Shown one piece after another: positions 18,976 to 29,608 of a stretch of DNA of 64,000 nucleotides (position 1 is its first letter; every line of letters starts with the position of its first letter). Where the stretch lies: positions 62,001 through 126,000 of the forward strand of contig CAWAZS010000011.1 in assembly GCA_963786625.1 (NCBI GenBank), given 5' to 3'. Both the position numbers and the translations under genes were made by a program. The stretch comes from CAIWHR01 sp963786625. Its GTDB lineage: Bacteria; Pseudomonadota; Gammaproteobacteria; Burkholderiales; Casimicrobiaceae. The notes below the pieces were generated by a model, which had not been told where the DNA came from, searched no databases, and saw only the letters and a program-made list of their open reading frames with translations.

Positions 18976-20169
18976 ATGGCTGTCGGGGCGCTGCCCGCGG
19001 GACCGCTGACCGAGGCCGGCATCGCCGCGCACGTGGCGCCGCTCTTCTCCCGCGTGCTCGCGGCGCGGCGCGGGCGCGCCTACCTCGCGAACCATTCGCT
19101 GGGACGCCCGCTCGACGCGACCGAGGACGACGTGCGCGCGGGGCTCGCGGCGTGGTACGGCCGATTGGGCGAGGCGTGGGACGAGTGGGCCGCCGAGATG
19201 GAAGCTTACCGGGCGCGCCTCGCGGCGCTGCTCGGCGCGCCCCGCCCCGATTGCGTCGTTCCCAAGACGAGCGCCGGACAGGGATTGCGCGCGGTGCTGA
19301 ACGCGTACGACCGCGTCCCGCGCGTCGTCGCGACCCGCGGCGAGTTCGATTCGCTCGACGTGATCCTGCGCGAGTACGCGCGGCGCGCGCGCATCGCGCT
19401 GGCCTTCGTCGAGCCGCGGCCGAACGGCGATTTCGCCGCCGAGGATCTGCTTGCCGCGATCCGTCCGGGCGTCGACCTTCTCGTGCTCTCGCAGGTGATG
19501 TTTCAGACGGGGCAGATCCTGCCGGGGTTGCCGGCGGCGATCGGGACGGCCCACGCCGCGGGCGCGCGCGTGCTGCTCGATGTCTATCATTCGCTGGGCG
19601 TATTCCCCGTGGATGTCGGCGCGCTCGGCGTCGACTTCGCGGTCGGCGGCAGCTACAAGTACCTGCGCGGCGGCCCGGGCGCGTGCTTTCTCTACCTCGC
19701 GCCGCGGCACCTGGACGGCGGATTCACCACGCTCGACACCGGATGGTTCGCCAAGGAGTCCCCGTTCGAGTACGCGCGCCCCGACCCGCCGCGGTTCGCC
19801 GCCGGCGGCGATGCCTGGCTCGAATCCACGCCTGCGGTGCTGCCGCTCTATCAGGCGCGCGCCGGGCAGGTGTTCACGCTCGCGCTCGGGGTCGCGCGGC
19901 TGCGCGCCCATTCGCTTGCGCTGCAGCGTCGGCTCGTCGCGCTGCTCGGCGAGCGCGGGCTCGCTGCGCAAGGGGGCACCGCGGATCGCGGGGCGTTCGT
20001 CGTCGTGCGCCACCCGGCGGCGCGAAACTGGGCCACGATGCTCGCCGAGCGCGGCGTGGTCACCGACGCGCGCGGCGAGTGGCTCCGGCTCTGTCCCGAC
20101 GTGATCACGACCGACGACGAGCTCGCGCAGGCCGCGACGGCGCTCGCCGAGGTCGCGCACGCGACGTGA
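18976..20169 (+). CDS. kynU: Kynureninase-like class V PLP enzyme
   Basis: A 397-residue fold-type I PLP enzyme. YLANHSLGRPLDATEDDV near the start, the phosphate-site region VPKTSAGQGL, LLDVYHSLGVFPVDV with the cofactor aspartate, and VGGSYKYLRGGPGACFLYL, with the PLP lysine in SYKYL, match kynureninase, whose equivalent motif reads YKYLNGGPG. It would cleave kynurenine or 3-hydroxykynurenine to anthranilate or its hydroxylated form plus alanine. The position after kynA supports this. Other class V aminotransferases cannot be fully excluded. The ATG at 18976 is the only good start after the repeat. Confidence 0.78.
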   Translation: MAVGALPAGPLTEAGIAAHVAPLFSRVLAARRGRAYLANHSLGRPLDATEDDVRAGLAAWYGRLGEAWDEWAAEMEAYRARLAALLGAPRPDCVVPKTSAGQGLRAVLNAYDRVPRVVATRGEFDSLDVILREYARRARIALAFVEPRPNGDFAAEDLLAAIRPGVDLLVLSQVMFQTGQILPGLPAAIGTAHAAGARVLLDVYHSLGVFPVDVGALGVDFAVGGSYKYLRGGPGACFLYLAPRHLDGGFTTLDTGWFAKESPFEYARPDPPRFAAGGDAWLESTPAVLPLYQARAGQVFTLALGVARLRAHSLALQRRLVALLGERGLAAQGGTADRGAFVVVRHPAARNWATMLAERGVVTDARGEWLRLCPDVITTDDELAQAATALAEVAHAT

Positions 20170-20259
20170 GGCCGGCCACCCTCCGCTGCGCGCCGCGCTG
20201 AGCAAAGCGCGTGTCGCTCCCGCCGGGCCGCGCCCGCGCGCGGCGGGTGCGGAGGCGCC

Positions 20260-20514
20260 TCAGCCGGCGCTGCGGACGATCACGCTGACGATCGCGACGA
20301 GCGTCAGCACGAAGAGCGCTCCGGCGACGAGGCCGACGATGACCACGTGGAGCGGCTTGATCGTCACCGTGTCCTGGTGCATGTGCCGTCCCTTGCGCAC
20401 GCCGAAGAAGCTCCAGAAGACGGCGCTGGCCACCTGCAGCAGGCTGGCCTGCCGCGGCGGCGCAGGCGGCGACGGCTCGGGCGCGGAGGATGGCGTCGGG
20501 TCGGGATGGGTCAC
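20260..20514 (-). CDS. DUF2970 small membrane protein
   Basis: An 84-residue protein of unknown function. A Pro-rich N-terminus (residues 1-22) is followed by the conserved SLLQVASAVFWSFFGVRKG, then a single hydrophobic segment VVIVGLVAGALFVLTLVAIV near the C-terminus. This order is the DUF2970 pattern, which I recall as common in betaproteobacteria. It starts with GTG and lies 60 bases downstream of cydX, so it may be the last gene of the bd-oxidase operon. A role with cytochrome bd is inferred from position only. Confidence 0.75.
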   Translation of the reverse strand: MTHPDPTPSSAPEPSPPAPPRQASLLQVASAVFWSFFGVRKGRHMHQDTVTIKPLHVVIVGLVAGALFVLTLVAIVSVIVRSAG

Positions 20515-20574
20515 GGGTCGGCGGTGGGCGGCGAGTCGCGGAAGGTCGTCGTGGCGGCGTCGGCGCGCCGCGCG

Positions 20575-20730
20575 TCAGCCGGGGCCCTCGTCCGGCGCCT
20601 CGGCGAAGCGCTCGCGGATCCGGTTCTCGTCGAGCTCGCCGAACGTGTACGAGGCCTCGAGCCACATCACGTTGATGATGCCGAACGCAAGCGCGAGCCC
20701 GACTCCGAGTATCCATGCAAAATACCACAT
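20575..20730 (-). CDS. cydX: Cytochrome bd oxidase small subunit CydX
   Basis: A 51-residue membrane microprotein. It starts MWYFAWILGVGLALAFGIIN and continues VMWLEA, the signature of CydX (YbgT), in which the single helix packs against CydA and stabilises haem binding. The acidic tail (GELDENRIRERFAEAP) is typical. The ATG at 20730 is preceded by GGAG with good spacing. It lies 18 bases after cydB, in the usual cydA-cydB-cydX order. Confidence 0.92.
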   Translation of the reverse strand: MWYFAWILGVGLALAFGIINVMWLEASYTFGELDENRIRERFAEAPDEGPG

Positions 20731-20748
20731 CGCGGTCTCCTGCCTTCG

Positions 20749-21897
20749 TCAATAGAGCGCGTGATCGCCGTCGCGCACGTGTTGCACGGTGACCTTGCCG
20801 CGCATCACGCGGTAGACCCAGCTCGTGTAGGCGACGATCAGCGGAAGGAAGATCAGCGCGGCCCAGAACATCACCTGCAGCGTGCGCCGGCTCGACACCG
20901 CGTCCCAGACGGTCAGGCTGCTCGCCGGATGGCTTGACGACGGCATCACGAACGGAAAGAGCGCGAAGCCCGCGGTCAGCACGACGCCGGCGACGGCGAC
21001 GCAGGATAGCGTGAACGCGAGCGCCGCCCGGCCCCACGCCGACGCGACGAGCGCGAGCAGCACGCCGCCGAAGACCGCGAGCGGCGCCGCCGCAGTCCAC
21101 GGGAACTTCGCATAGTTGTGCAGCCAGCCTGCCGGCAGGCGCTCGACCGTCTTGGCGAGCGGCGCGAACGCGGTGTCGGCGCCGGGCATCGACACGATCT
21201 GGTAGCCATGGATGTCGGTCGCGATCCGGTATCCCGCCGCGGCGAAGGCGATGACCAGGACGATTCCGGCCACGCGCGCGGCGCGGACCGCGCGCGCCCG
21301 CACGGCGCCGTCGGTGCGCAGTTGCAGGTACAGGCCCCCGTGCATCGTCAGCATCGCGAGGCTCACGACGCCGGCGGTGAGTCCGAACGGATTGAGCAGC
21401 TCCACGAACGTTCCCGTGTAGTGGACCCGGAGGTCGGCGTCGAAATGGAAGGGCACGCCGAGCAGCAGGTTGCCGAATGCGACGCCGAACACGAACGCGG
21501 GGACGGTCCCGCCGACGAACAGCCCCCAGTCCCAGGCGCGGCGCCAGCGCGGGTCGGCGACCTTGCTGCGGTAGTCGAAGCCGACCGGCCGCAAGAACAG
21601 CGCAAACAGCGTGAGGATCAGCGCGATGTAGAAGCCGGAGAACGCCGTGGCGTAGACGAGCGGCCACGCGGCGAAGGTCGCGCCGCCCGCGGTGATGAAC
21701 CACACCTGGTTGCCTTCCCAGGTCGGCCCGACCGCGTTGAGCACGACGCGCCTTTCGTCGTCGCTGCGGCCGACGAAGGGGAGCAGCGTGCCGACCCCGA
21801 GGTCGAAGCCGTCCAGCAGCGCGAAGCCGACGAGCAGCACGCCGATCAGGAGCCACCAGATCAGCTTGAGCGTCGCGTAGTCGAACACGTAGATCAT
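20749..21897 (-). CDS. cydB: Cytochrome bd ubiquinol oxidase subunit II
   Basis: Subunit II of the quinol oxidase that reduces oxygen without pumping protons and works at low oxygen. The intact 382-residue frame has the helical pattern of CydB, with LDGFDLGVGTLLPFVGRSDD and VGPTWEGNQVWFITAGGATF at the N-terminus, FEWDWGLF-type loops (AWDWGLFVGG), and the C-terminal WDAVSSRRTLQVMFWAAL and TSWVYRVMRGKV. Its ATG overlaps a TGA (ATGA) that is probably the end of cydA. In contrast to cydA, no frame break is seen. Confidence 0.95.
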   Translation of the reverse strand: MIYVFDYATLKLIWWLLIGVLLVGFALLDGFDLGVGTLLPFVGRSDDERRVVLNAVGPTWEGNQVWFITAGGATFAAWPLVYATAFSGFYIALILTLFALFLRPVGFDYRSKVADPRWRRAWDWGLFVGGTVPAFVFGVAFGNLLLGVPFHFDADLRVHYTGTFVELLNPFGLTAGVVSLAMLTMHGGLYLQLRTDGAVRARAVRAARVAGIVLVIAFAAAGYRIATDIHGYQIVSMPGADTAFAPLAKTVERLPAGWLHNYAKFPWTAAAPLAVFGGVLLALVASAWGRAALAFTLSCVAVAGVVLTAGFALFPFVMPSSSHPASSLTVWDAVSSRRTLQVMFWAALIFLPLIVAYTSWVYRVMRGKVTVQHVRDGDHALY

Positions 21898-23487
21898 GCG
21901 TGCCCCTCTGCCGCCGGCGGGCAGCGCGCGGGTCTCGAAGTGATAACGGCCGGTGCCCAGGCTCGACGGGCCGAGCCGCGCGTACTTGAACATCAGGTAC
22001 AGCTCGACGACGAGCAGCGCCGTGTAGAACACGATGAAGCCGCCGAGGCTGAACCAGATCTGCGCGGTCGTCACCGACGACACCGACAGGTGCGTCGGCA
22101 GCACCTCGCTGATCGACCACGGCTGGCGGCCGTATTCGGCGACGATCCAGCCCAGCTCCATCGCGATCCAGGGCAGCGGGATGCTCCACAGCGCGAGCCG
22201 CATGAGCCAGCGGTTGCGCGCGAGCTGCCCTGCGCGCCAGGCACGATGAACGCCGCGCCGAACAGGAAGCAGGAACCAGATGCCGAGCCCGACCATGATC
22301 CGGAACGACCAGAACAGCGGCGCGACCTCGCGGAATCGTGTCGTCGGCAGCGGCGCGGATCTGCTCCGGCGTCGCGTCCACGACGGCCGGCGTGTACTTG
22401 CTTGCAGCAGGAGCCCGTAACCCAGGTCCTCCTTGTCCGCCGGTCGAACTCGGCCTTCGCCTCGGGGCGAACGATCGCCGGACTTGAGCCGCTGCAGCGC
22501 TGCGTACGCGTTGATGCCGTTCTCGATCCGGGTCCTGTGCTCGGCCTTGAGGTCCTTGATGCCGGTGACCGGGGTGTCGAACGAGCGGGTGGCGATCAGC
22601 CCCATCACCCAGGGGATCTTGATCGCGTAATGCGTCGTCTCGGCTTCCTGGTCGGGAAAGCCGAACAATGTGAACGAGGCCGGCGGCTTCTGCGGTCTCC
22701 CACTCGGCCTCGATCGCCGCCAGCTTCACCTTCTGCACCTCGCCGGTCGTGTACCCGGACTCGTCGCCGAGCACGATCACCGACAGCGTCGAGGCCAGCC
22801 CGAAGCCGGCGGCAACCGCGAACGAACGCACCGCGAACGACGGATCGCGCAGGTTGAGCAGGTAGTACGACGGAGATGCCGAGCACGAACATCGACGCGG
22901 CCACGTAGCCGGCGGCGACGGTGTGCACGAACTTCGGCCCGGCGACGGGATTGAACAGCAGCTCGGAAAAGCTCGTGAGCTCCATCCGCATCGTGTCGCA
23001 CGTTGAACTCGGCGCCGACCGGGTTCTGCATCCAGGCGTTGGCGATGAGGATCCACAGCGCGGAGAGGTTCGAGCCCAGCGCGACGAGGAAGGTCACCAG
23101 CAGGTGCTGGCGCTTCGACAGCCGGTCCCAGCCGAAGAAGAACAGGCCGACGAACGTGGACTCCAGGAAGAAGGCCATCAGGCCCTCGAGCGCCAGCGGC
23201 GCGCCGAAGATGTCGCCGACGTAGTGCGAGTAATACGCCCAGTTGGTGCCGAACTGGAACTCCATCGTGATCCCGGTGGTGACGCCCATCGCGAAGTTGA
23301 TGCCGAAGAGCTTCCCCCAGAATTTCGTCATGTCGCGGTAGATCTCCTTTCCGGTCATCACGTACACCGACTCCATGATGACCAGGATCCACGACAGCCC
23401 CAGGGTCAGGGGAACGAACAGGAAGTGGTAGAGCGCCGTAACGGCGAACTGCAGGCGCGACAGGTCGACGACCTCAACGGTCGGCAT
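21894..23487 (-). CDS. cydA: Cytochrome bd ubiquinol oxidase subunit I, multiple frame breaks
   Basis: Subunit I, which carries haems b558, b595 and d and the quinol site. The N-terminus is intact: LSRLQFAVTALYHFLFVPLT with the haem histidine, then FWGKLFGINFAMGVTTGITM and FFLESTFVGLFFFGWDRLS. The frame then changes near 22995, 22870, 22690, 22450, 22400, 22330, 22260 and 21910, yet every piece still reads as CydA: VAGPKFVHTVAAGYVAASMF, TTHYAIKIPWVMGLIATRS, EDLGYGLLL, YTPAVVDATPEQI, APLFWSFRIMVGLG and GWIVAEYGRQPW. The end is likely PPAAEGHA at 21894, overlapping cydB. The total length is normal within one base. Compensating indels with conserved residues point to poor consensus, not decay. 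Confidence 0.85.
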
Positions 23488-23740
23488 GGCCGGCCTCGGT
23501 CGCTGGCGCCGGGGCGAGGAGCGCGCGCTCGACTCGCTGGGGATCCATCTGCATGCGCGGCGCCGCCGGGGCGCGGAAGAAGGCGAACCAGATCAGCGTC
23601 AGCGCCACCGCCTTGATCAGCAGGATCAGGGTCACCTCCCGGGCCAGCGGGGACAGGCGGTGCCAGCGTGTCCGCCAGGACGCGAACACGGACCGCCCGG
23701 GGGTCGGCGGGCATCGCTCGACACGGCGCACTGCGGGCAT
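23474..23740 (-). CDS. cydP: Cytochrome bd small subunit CydP
   Basis: A small single-helix protein of 88 residues, or 71 if the in-frame GTG at 23689 is the start, which better fits the usual length. LSPLAREVTLILLIKAVALT, LIWFAFFRAP and MDPQRVERALL match the CydP family, found just upstream of cydA in several proteobacteria. Its function is unproved; it is thought to be an accessory subunit. The 3' end overlaps the cydA start by 14 bases, so expression is tied to cydA. Confidence 0.78.
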   Translation of the reverse strand: MPAVRRVERCPPTPGRSVFASWRTRWHRLSPLAREVTLILLIKAVALTLIWFAFFRAPAAPRMQMDPQRVERALLAPAPATEAGHADR

Positions 23741-23848
23741 GGGCGGTCATTATGCTCCCGGGCGGCCCGGCGCCGCGAGACCCGGGCCCGGCCGCTCAGG
23801 GCCCGGCCGCGGCGCGCGATCCTGCCTCGCAGGACGCCCGGGCGATCC

Positions 23849-23876
23849 CTTGAATCGGCGACCCAAGCCCCCATGT
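23849..23876 (+). promoter_or_regulatory. Sigma-32 heat-shock promoter of clpB
   Basis: CTTGAA at 23849-23854 and CCCCATGT at 23869-23876, separated by 14 bases, match the sigma-32 -35 and -10 elements almost perfectly. Transcription would start near 23883, about 25 bases before the clpB ATG. Confidence 0.88.
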
Positions 23877-23907
23877 CCGAGACAGCCTTCGATCAGGGGA
23901 TAGATTC

Positions 23908-26511
<2,604 letters not shown>

Positions 26512-26564
26512 GCCGAGATTGCCGAACCGCCGCGCCGCTCACGCGAATGCGGCGTCGGCAGGCC

Positions 26565-26912
26565 CTAGAAATAGGGCACCCAGCGACGACCCGCTCCCGC
26601 CGCGACCGCGGAGCGCAGCCATTGCCACGCGCGCTCGCCCGTCGTCGCGCGCCGCCCGCGCACGTGGATATCCTCGAGGTGGTGCGCGAGCACGCACACC
26701 GTGGCGCGGCCTTGCGCCTCGACCACCGTCAGCCCGCGGCGTTCGATCGTGAAGGCATCGCCTGCCGTGAGCACGATGTCGCGCACGTCGCGCTCCTGCG
26801 TGATCCACAGCGCGCCCCGCGTCACGCGCAGCGTGATGCCGTGCGCATCGTCCAGGCGAACCAGTTCGCCCGGCTCGAGTTCCCAGATCTTCGTGTAGCC
26901 TGCGCAGACCAT
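26565..26912 (-). CDS. DUF2917 domain protein
   Basis: A 115-residue cupin-like protein of unknown function. The core ELEPGELVRLDDAHGITLRV, TRGALWITQERDVRDIVL, GDAFTIERRGLTVVEA matches DUF2917, a short beta-rich domain. The start at 26912 (MVCAGYTKIWEL) is chosen because GAGGAGG lies six bases upstream. It is divergent from a LysR regulator, a pairing I recall for this family, and may be its target. A hairpin (GCCCTA-GAAA-TAGGGC, 26562-26577) covers the stop codon. Confidence 0.75.
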   Translation of the reverse strand: MVCAGYTKIWELEPGELVRLDDAHGITLRVTRGALWITQERDVRDIVLTAGDAFTIERRGLTVVEAQGRATVCVLAHHLEDIHVRGRRATTGERAWQWLRSAVAAGAGRRWVPYF

Positions 26913-27063
26913 GGTCAACCTCCTCACTCATGCGTAGAATGCATCCGAAGCCGGATCGCCGCCCGCTGGCGCCGCCTTCGCTCCGCCGCCGCGATTCGGT
27001 GCGACGACGGTTCGAATTCTGGCGGCGATCCCGGTGGGGCTCAAACGGTCTTTGCGAATGGCT

Positions 27064-27084
27064 TGCATGAATTTCACGCATGCA
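27064..27084. promoter_or_regulatory. Candidate LysR-type operator over the lysR start
   Basis: The dyad TGCATG-N9-CATGCA covers the lysR start codon at 27080. It has the T-N11-A style spacing expected for a LysR site. A weaker related dyad, TGC-N7-GCA, lies at 26931-26943 next to the divergent DUF2917 gene. Binding is inferred. Confidence 0.4.
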
Positions 27085-28078
27085 TAAGGCGCTACGGCAG
27101 CTGCCCTCGCTGGATTTCCTCAAGGGCTTCGAGGCCGCCGGGCGGCTTCTGTCGTTCACGCGCGCCGCGGAGGAGCTCTTCCTCACCCAGTCGGCGCTGT
27201 CGCGTCAGGTCGCTGCGCTGGAGGAATCCCTCGGTGTCGCGCTCTTCCGGCGCAAGCATCGCGCACTGGCGCTGACGCCGGCCGGCGTGGCGTTCCATCG
27301 GGCGATCGGCGAGGTGCTGAAGGGCCTCGCCGCCGCGGCCGAAGCGGCCCGCGGCGCGACGCATGCCCCGGGCATCACGATCTCGACGACGGTGTCCTTC
27401 GCTTCGCTGTGGGTGATTCCGCGCCTGCCCGGTTTTCGCGCCAGGAATCCGGACGTCGAGGTCTACATTTCCGCCGACGACCGGCTGGTCGACCTCGGTC
27501 GCGGCGATGTCGACGTCGCCGTCCGCTATCTGCCGGATGCGCGCGCGCCGGAGGGTGCCGTGCGTCTGTTCGGCGAGCGCATGCTGCCCGTGGCAAGCCC
27601 GAAGCTCGTGCGCGGCGGAAGAACGGCGCTGGCGAAGCCGGCCGATCTGGCCGGGCACGTGCTGCTGCACCTCGACGATCCGGACGGGCGCACGCCCTGG
27701 CTCGAGTGGAGCGTCTGGCTCGCCGGGAACGGCCAGCCGGGATTGAGGCCCGCAGGCTCGCTGCGCTTCAAGCTCTACGACCAGGTGATCCAGGCCGCCG
27801 TGGGCGGGCAGGGCGTCGCGCTGGGCCGCATACCGATGATCGCGGAATACCTGCGCGACGGTCGCCTCGTCGCGCCGTTCCCGAAGCGCTACGACTCGGC
27901 GCGCGGCTATTACGCGGTCGTCGCGCCGCATGCCGCGGAGCGCGCCGATGTCGGCGAGCTCGTCGCGTGGCTGCGCGACGAGGCAGCCGCGGAAGCGGCG
28001 CGCAGCGAGGCAGCCCCCGCCACGCCGGGCGGGCGTCGGCGCGCCGCTCACGCTGGCCGCTCGGGAGCGCACCGGTGA
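27080..28078 (+). CDS. LysR-family transcriptional regulator
   Basis: A 332-residue regulator. The N-terminal winged helix-turn-helix is LLSFTRAAEELFLTQSALSR plus QVAALEESLGVALFRR. The rest is the periplasmic-binding-like effector domain (ITISTTVSFASLWVIPRLPG, then VDVAVRYLPDA). It resembles the GcvA-like branch that starts with LPSLDFLKGFEAAGR. The last 30 residues are Arg/Ala-rich and unlike the family. It faces the DUF2917 gene, and its own start lies inside a dyad, suggesting autoregulation. The effector is unknown. Confidence 0.87.
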   Translation: MHKALRQLPSLDFLKGFEAAGRLLSFTRAAEELFLTQSALSRQVAALEESLGVALFRRKHRALALTPAGVAFHRAIGEVLKGLAAAAEAARGATHAPGITISTTVSFASLWVIPRLPGFRARNPDVEVYISADDRLVDLGRGDVDVAVRYLPDARAPEGAVRLFGERMLPVASPKLVRGGRTALAKPADLAGHVLLHLDDPDGRTPWLEWSVWLAGNGQPGLRPAGSLRFKLYDQVIQAAVGGQGVALGRIPMIAEYLRDGRLVAPFPKRYDSARGYYAVVAPHAAERADVGELVAWLRDEAAAEAARSEAAPATPGGRRRAAHAGRSGAHR

Positions 28079-28650
28079 CACCGGGCCTCGACTGCGCCGC
28101 GCACGCGGCAGCGGCGCCCTCGGCGTGGGTCGCCCGGTTCGCGCATCTCGTCCGTCCGGGCGGGCGCGTCCTCGACCTTGCCTGCGGCTTCGGCCGGCAC
28201 GCGCGCTTCTTCGCCGGCCGCGGCTGCCAGGTGCTCGCCGTCGATCGCGACACCGCGGCGCTCGCCAGCATGGACGGGACGGCCGGCATCGAGACGCGCG
28301 CGGCGGATCTCGAAGGCGCCCCGTGGCCGCTCGGCCACGAGCGCTTCGATGCGCTCGTCGTCACCAACTACCTCCATCGCCCGCTGCTTCCGAAGCTCGT
28401 CGCCGCGATCGTCGATGACGGCGTCCTGCTCTACGAGACGTTCGCCCGCGGCAACGAGGCCTACGGGCGGCCGTCCAACCCCGATTTCCTGCTCGAGCCC
28501 GGCGAGCTGCTGCGGCTGGCCGACCTGGGGTTGACCGTCGTCGCGTTCGAGCAGGGCCACGTTGCCGCCGGCGAGCGCGGCGCGGTCGTGCAGCGCCTCG
28601 CTGCAGTCGGGCCGCGACGCCCGTGGCCAAGCGCGCTCGAGGCACGCTGA
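28075..28650 (+). CDS. Class I SAM-dependent methyltransferase
   Basis: A 191-residue methyltransferase with unknown substrate. Motif I is VLDLACGFGRHARFFAGRG, followed by the acidic VLAVDRD and FDALVVTNYLHRPL. It resembles the TehB-like branch. The GTG start overlaps the LysR stop (GTGA), so translation is coupled, although the two families have no known joint role. There is no other start in a better position. Confidence 0.75.
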   Translation: MTPGLDCAAHAAAAPSAWVARFAHLVRPGGRVLDLACGFGRHARFFAGRGCQVLAVDRDTAALASMDGTAGIETRAADLEGAPWPLGHERFDALVVTNYLHRPLLPKLVAAIVDDGVLLYETFARGNEAYGRPSNPDFLLEPGELLRLADLGLTVVAFEQGHVAAGERGAVVQRLAAVGPRRPWPSALEAR

Positions 28651-28689
28651 CGCCCCGACGGACGCGCGACCCGCGGCGTCCGAATGAGG

Positions 28690-28695
28690 TAAAAT
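28690..28695 (+). promoter_or_regulatory. Likely -10 box of dapA
   Basis: TAAAAT lies 26 bases before the dapA start and just ahead of a run of nine T. The -35 is weak. Confidence 0.4.
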
Positions 28696-28720
28696 CGTTT
28701 TTTTTCTCCGGCTCGACTCA

Positions 28721-29608
28721 ATGCTGACCGGTTGTATCGTTGCAATCGCGACACCGATGGGCAAGGGCGGGGCGCTGGATCTCCCGTCGCTCGCCAAGTT
28801 GATCGACTTTCACGTCGCCAGCGGCACTGCGGGCATCGTCGTCGTCGGCACCACCGGCGAATCCCCGACCGTCGATTTCGACGACCATTGCCTGCTCATC
28901 AAGACGGCCGTGGAGCAGGCGCGCGGCCGCATCCCGGTGATCGCGGGCACGGGCGCGAACTCGACGGCCGAGGCGATCGAGCTCACCGCGTATGCGAAAG
29001 AGGCCGGCGCACAGAGCTGCCTGTCCGTCGTCCCGTACTACAACAAGCCGACGCAGGAGGGCCTGTACCGCCACTTTCGCGCGATCGCGGAGAAGGTCGA
29101 CCTGCCGCTCATCCTCTACAACGTGCCGAGTCGCACGGTCGCCGATCTCGCCAACGACACGGTGCTGCGGCTCGCTCAGGTTCCGGGGATCGTCGGGATC
29201 AAGGACGCGACCGCCGATCTCGGCCGCGGCAGCGAGCTGATCAAGGCGCTCGCCGCGACCGGCAGGCGCGATTTCGCCATCTACAGCGGCGAGGACATCA
29301 CGGCGCTGCCGCTGCTGCTGGTCGGCGGCCACGGCGTGATTTCCGTCACGGCCAATGTCGCGCCGCGGCTCATGGCGGAGATGTGCAAGGCGGCGCTCGC
29401 CGGCGACATCGCGACCGCCCGCGAGCGCAACGACCGGCTGCTTCCGCTGCACAGGAAGCTGTTCGTCGAGGCCAATCCGATCCCGGTGAAATGGGCGCTG
29501 GCGGAGATGGGCCTCATCCAGAACGAATTGCGGTTGCCGCTGGTGCCGCTTTCTCCGCAGTACCACGACGTGGTGCGCGGCGCCTTGCGCGAAGCCGGCT
29601 GCCTATGA
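28721..29608 (+). CDS. dapA: 4-hydroxy-tetrahydrodipicolinate synthase
   Basis: Condenses pyruvate with aspartate semialdehyde in lysine and diaminopimelate synthesis. The 295-residue TIM barrel has the Schiff-base lysine Lys161 (GIKDAT), the proton-relay residues Thr44, Tyr107 and Tyr133 (PYYNKP, LYNVPSRT), and Arg138, with the same numbering as E. coli DapA. The ATG at 28721 gives the family length. The stop overlaps the bamC start (ATGA), the common dapA-bamC arrangement. Confidence 0.97.
   Translation: MLTGCIVAIATPMGKGGALDLPSLAKLIDFHVASGTAGIVVVGTTGESPTVDFDDHCLLIKTAVEQARGRIPVIAGTGANSTAEAIELTAYAKEAGAQSCLSVVPYYNKPTQEGLYRHFRAIAEKVDLPLILYNVPSRTVADLANDTVLRLAQVPGIVGIKDATADLGRGSELIKALAATGRRDFAIYSGEDITALPLLLVGGHGVISVTANVAPRLMAEMCKAALAGDIATARERNDRLLPLHRKLFVEANPIPVKWALAEMGLIQNELRLPLVPLSPQYHDVVRGALREAGCL

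Noticed and set aside
18976..20169. Cysteine desulfurase or isopenicillin-epimerase identity
   Set aside because: The YKYLRGGPG motif and the kynA neighbour fit kynureninase better, though not conclusively.
26562..26577. Terminator between clpB and the DUF2917 gene
   Set aside because: GCCCTA-GAAA-TAGGGC is a neat hairpin but short, lacks a T-run and overlaps the stop codon.
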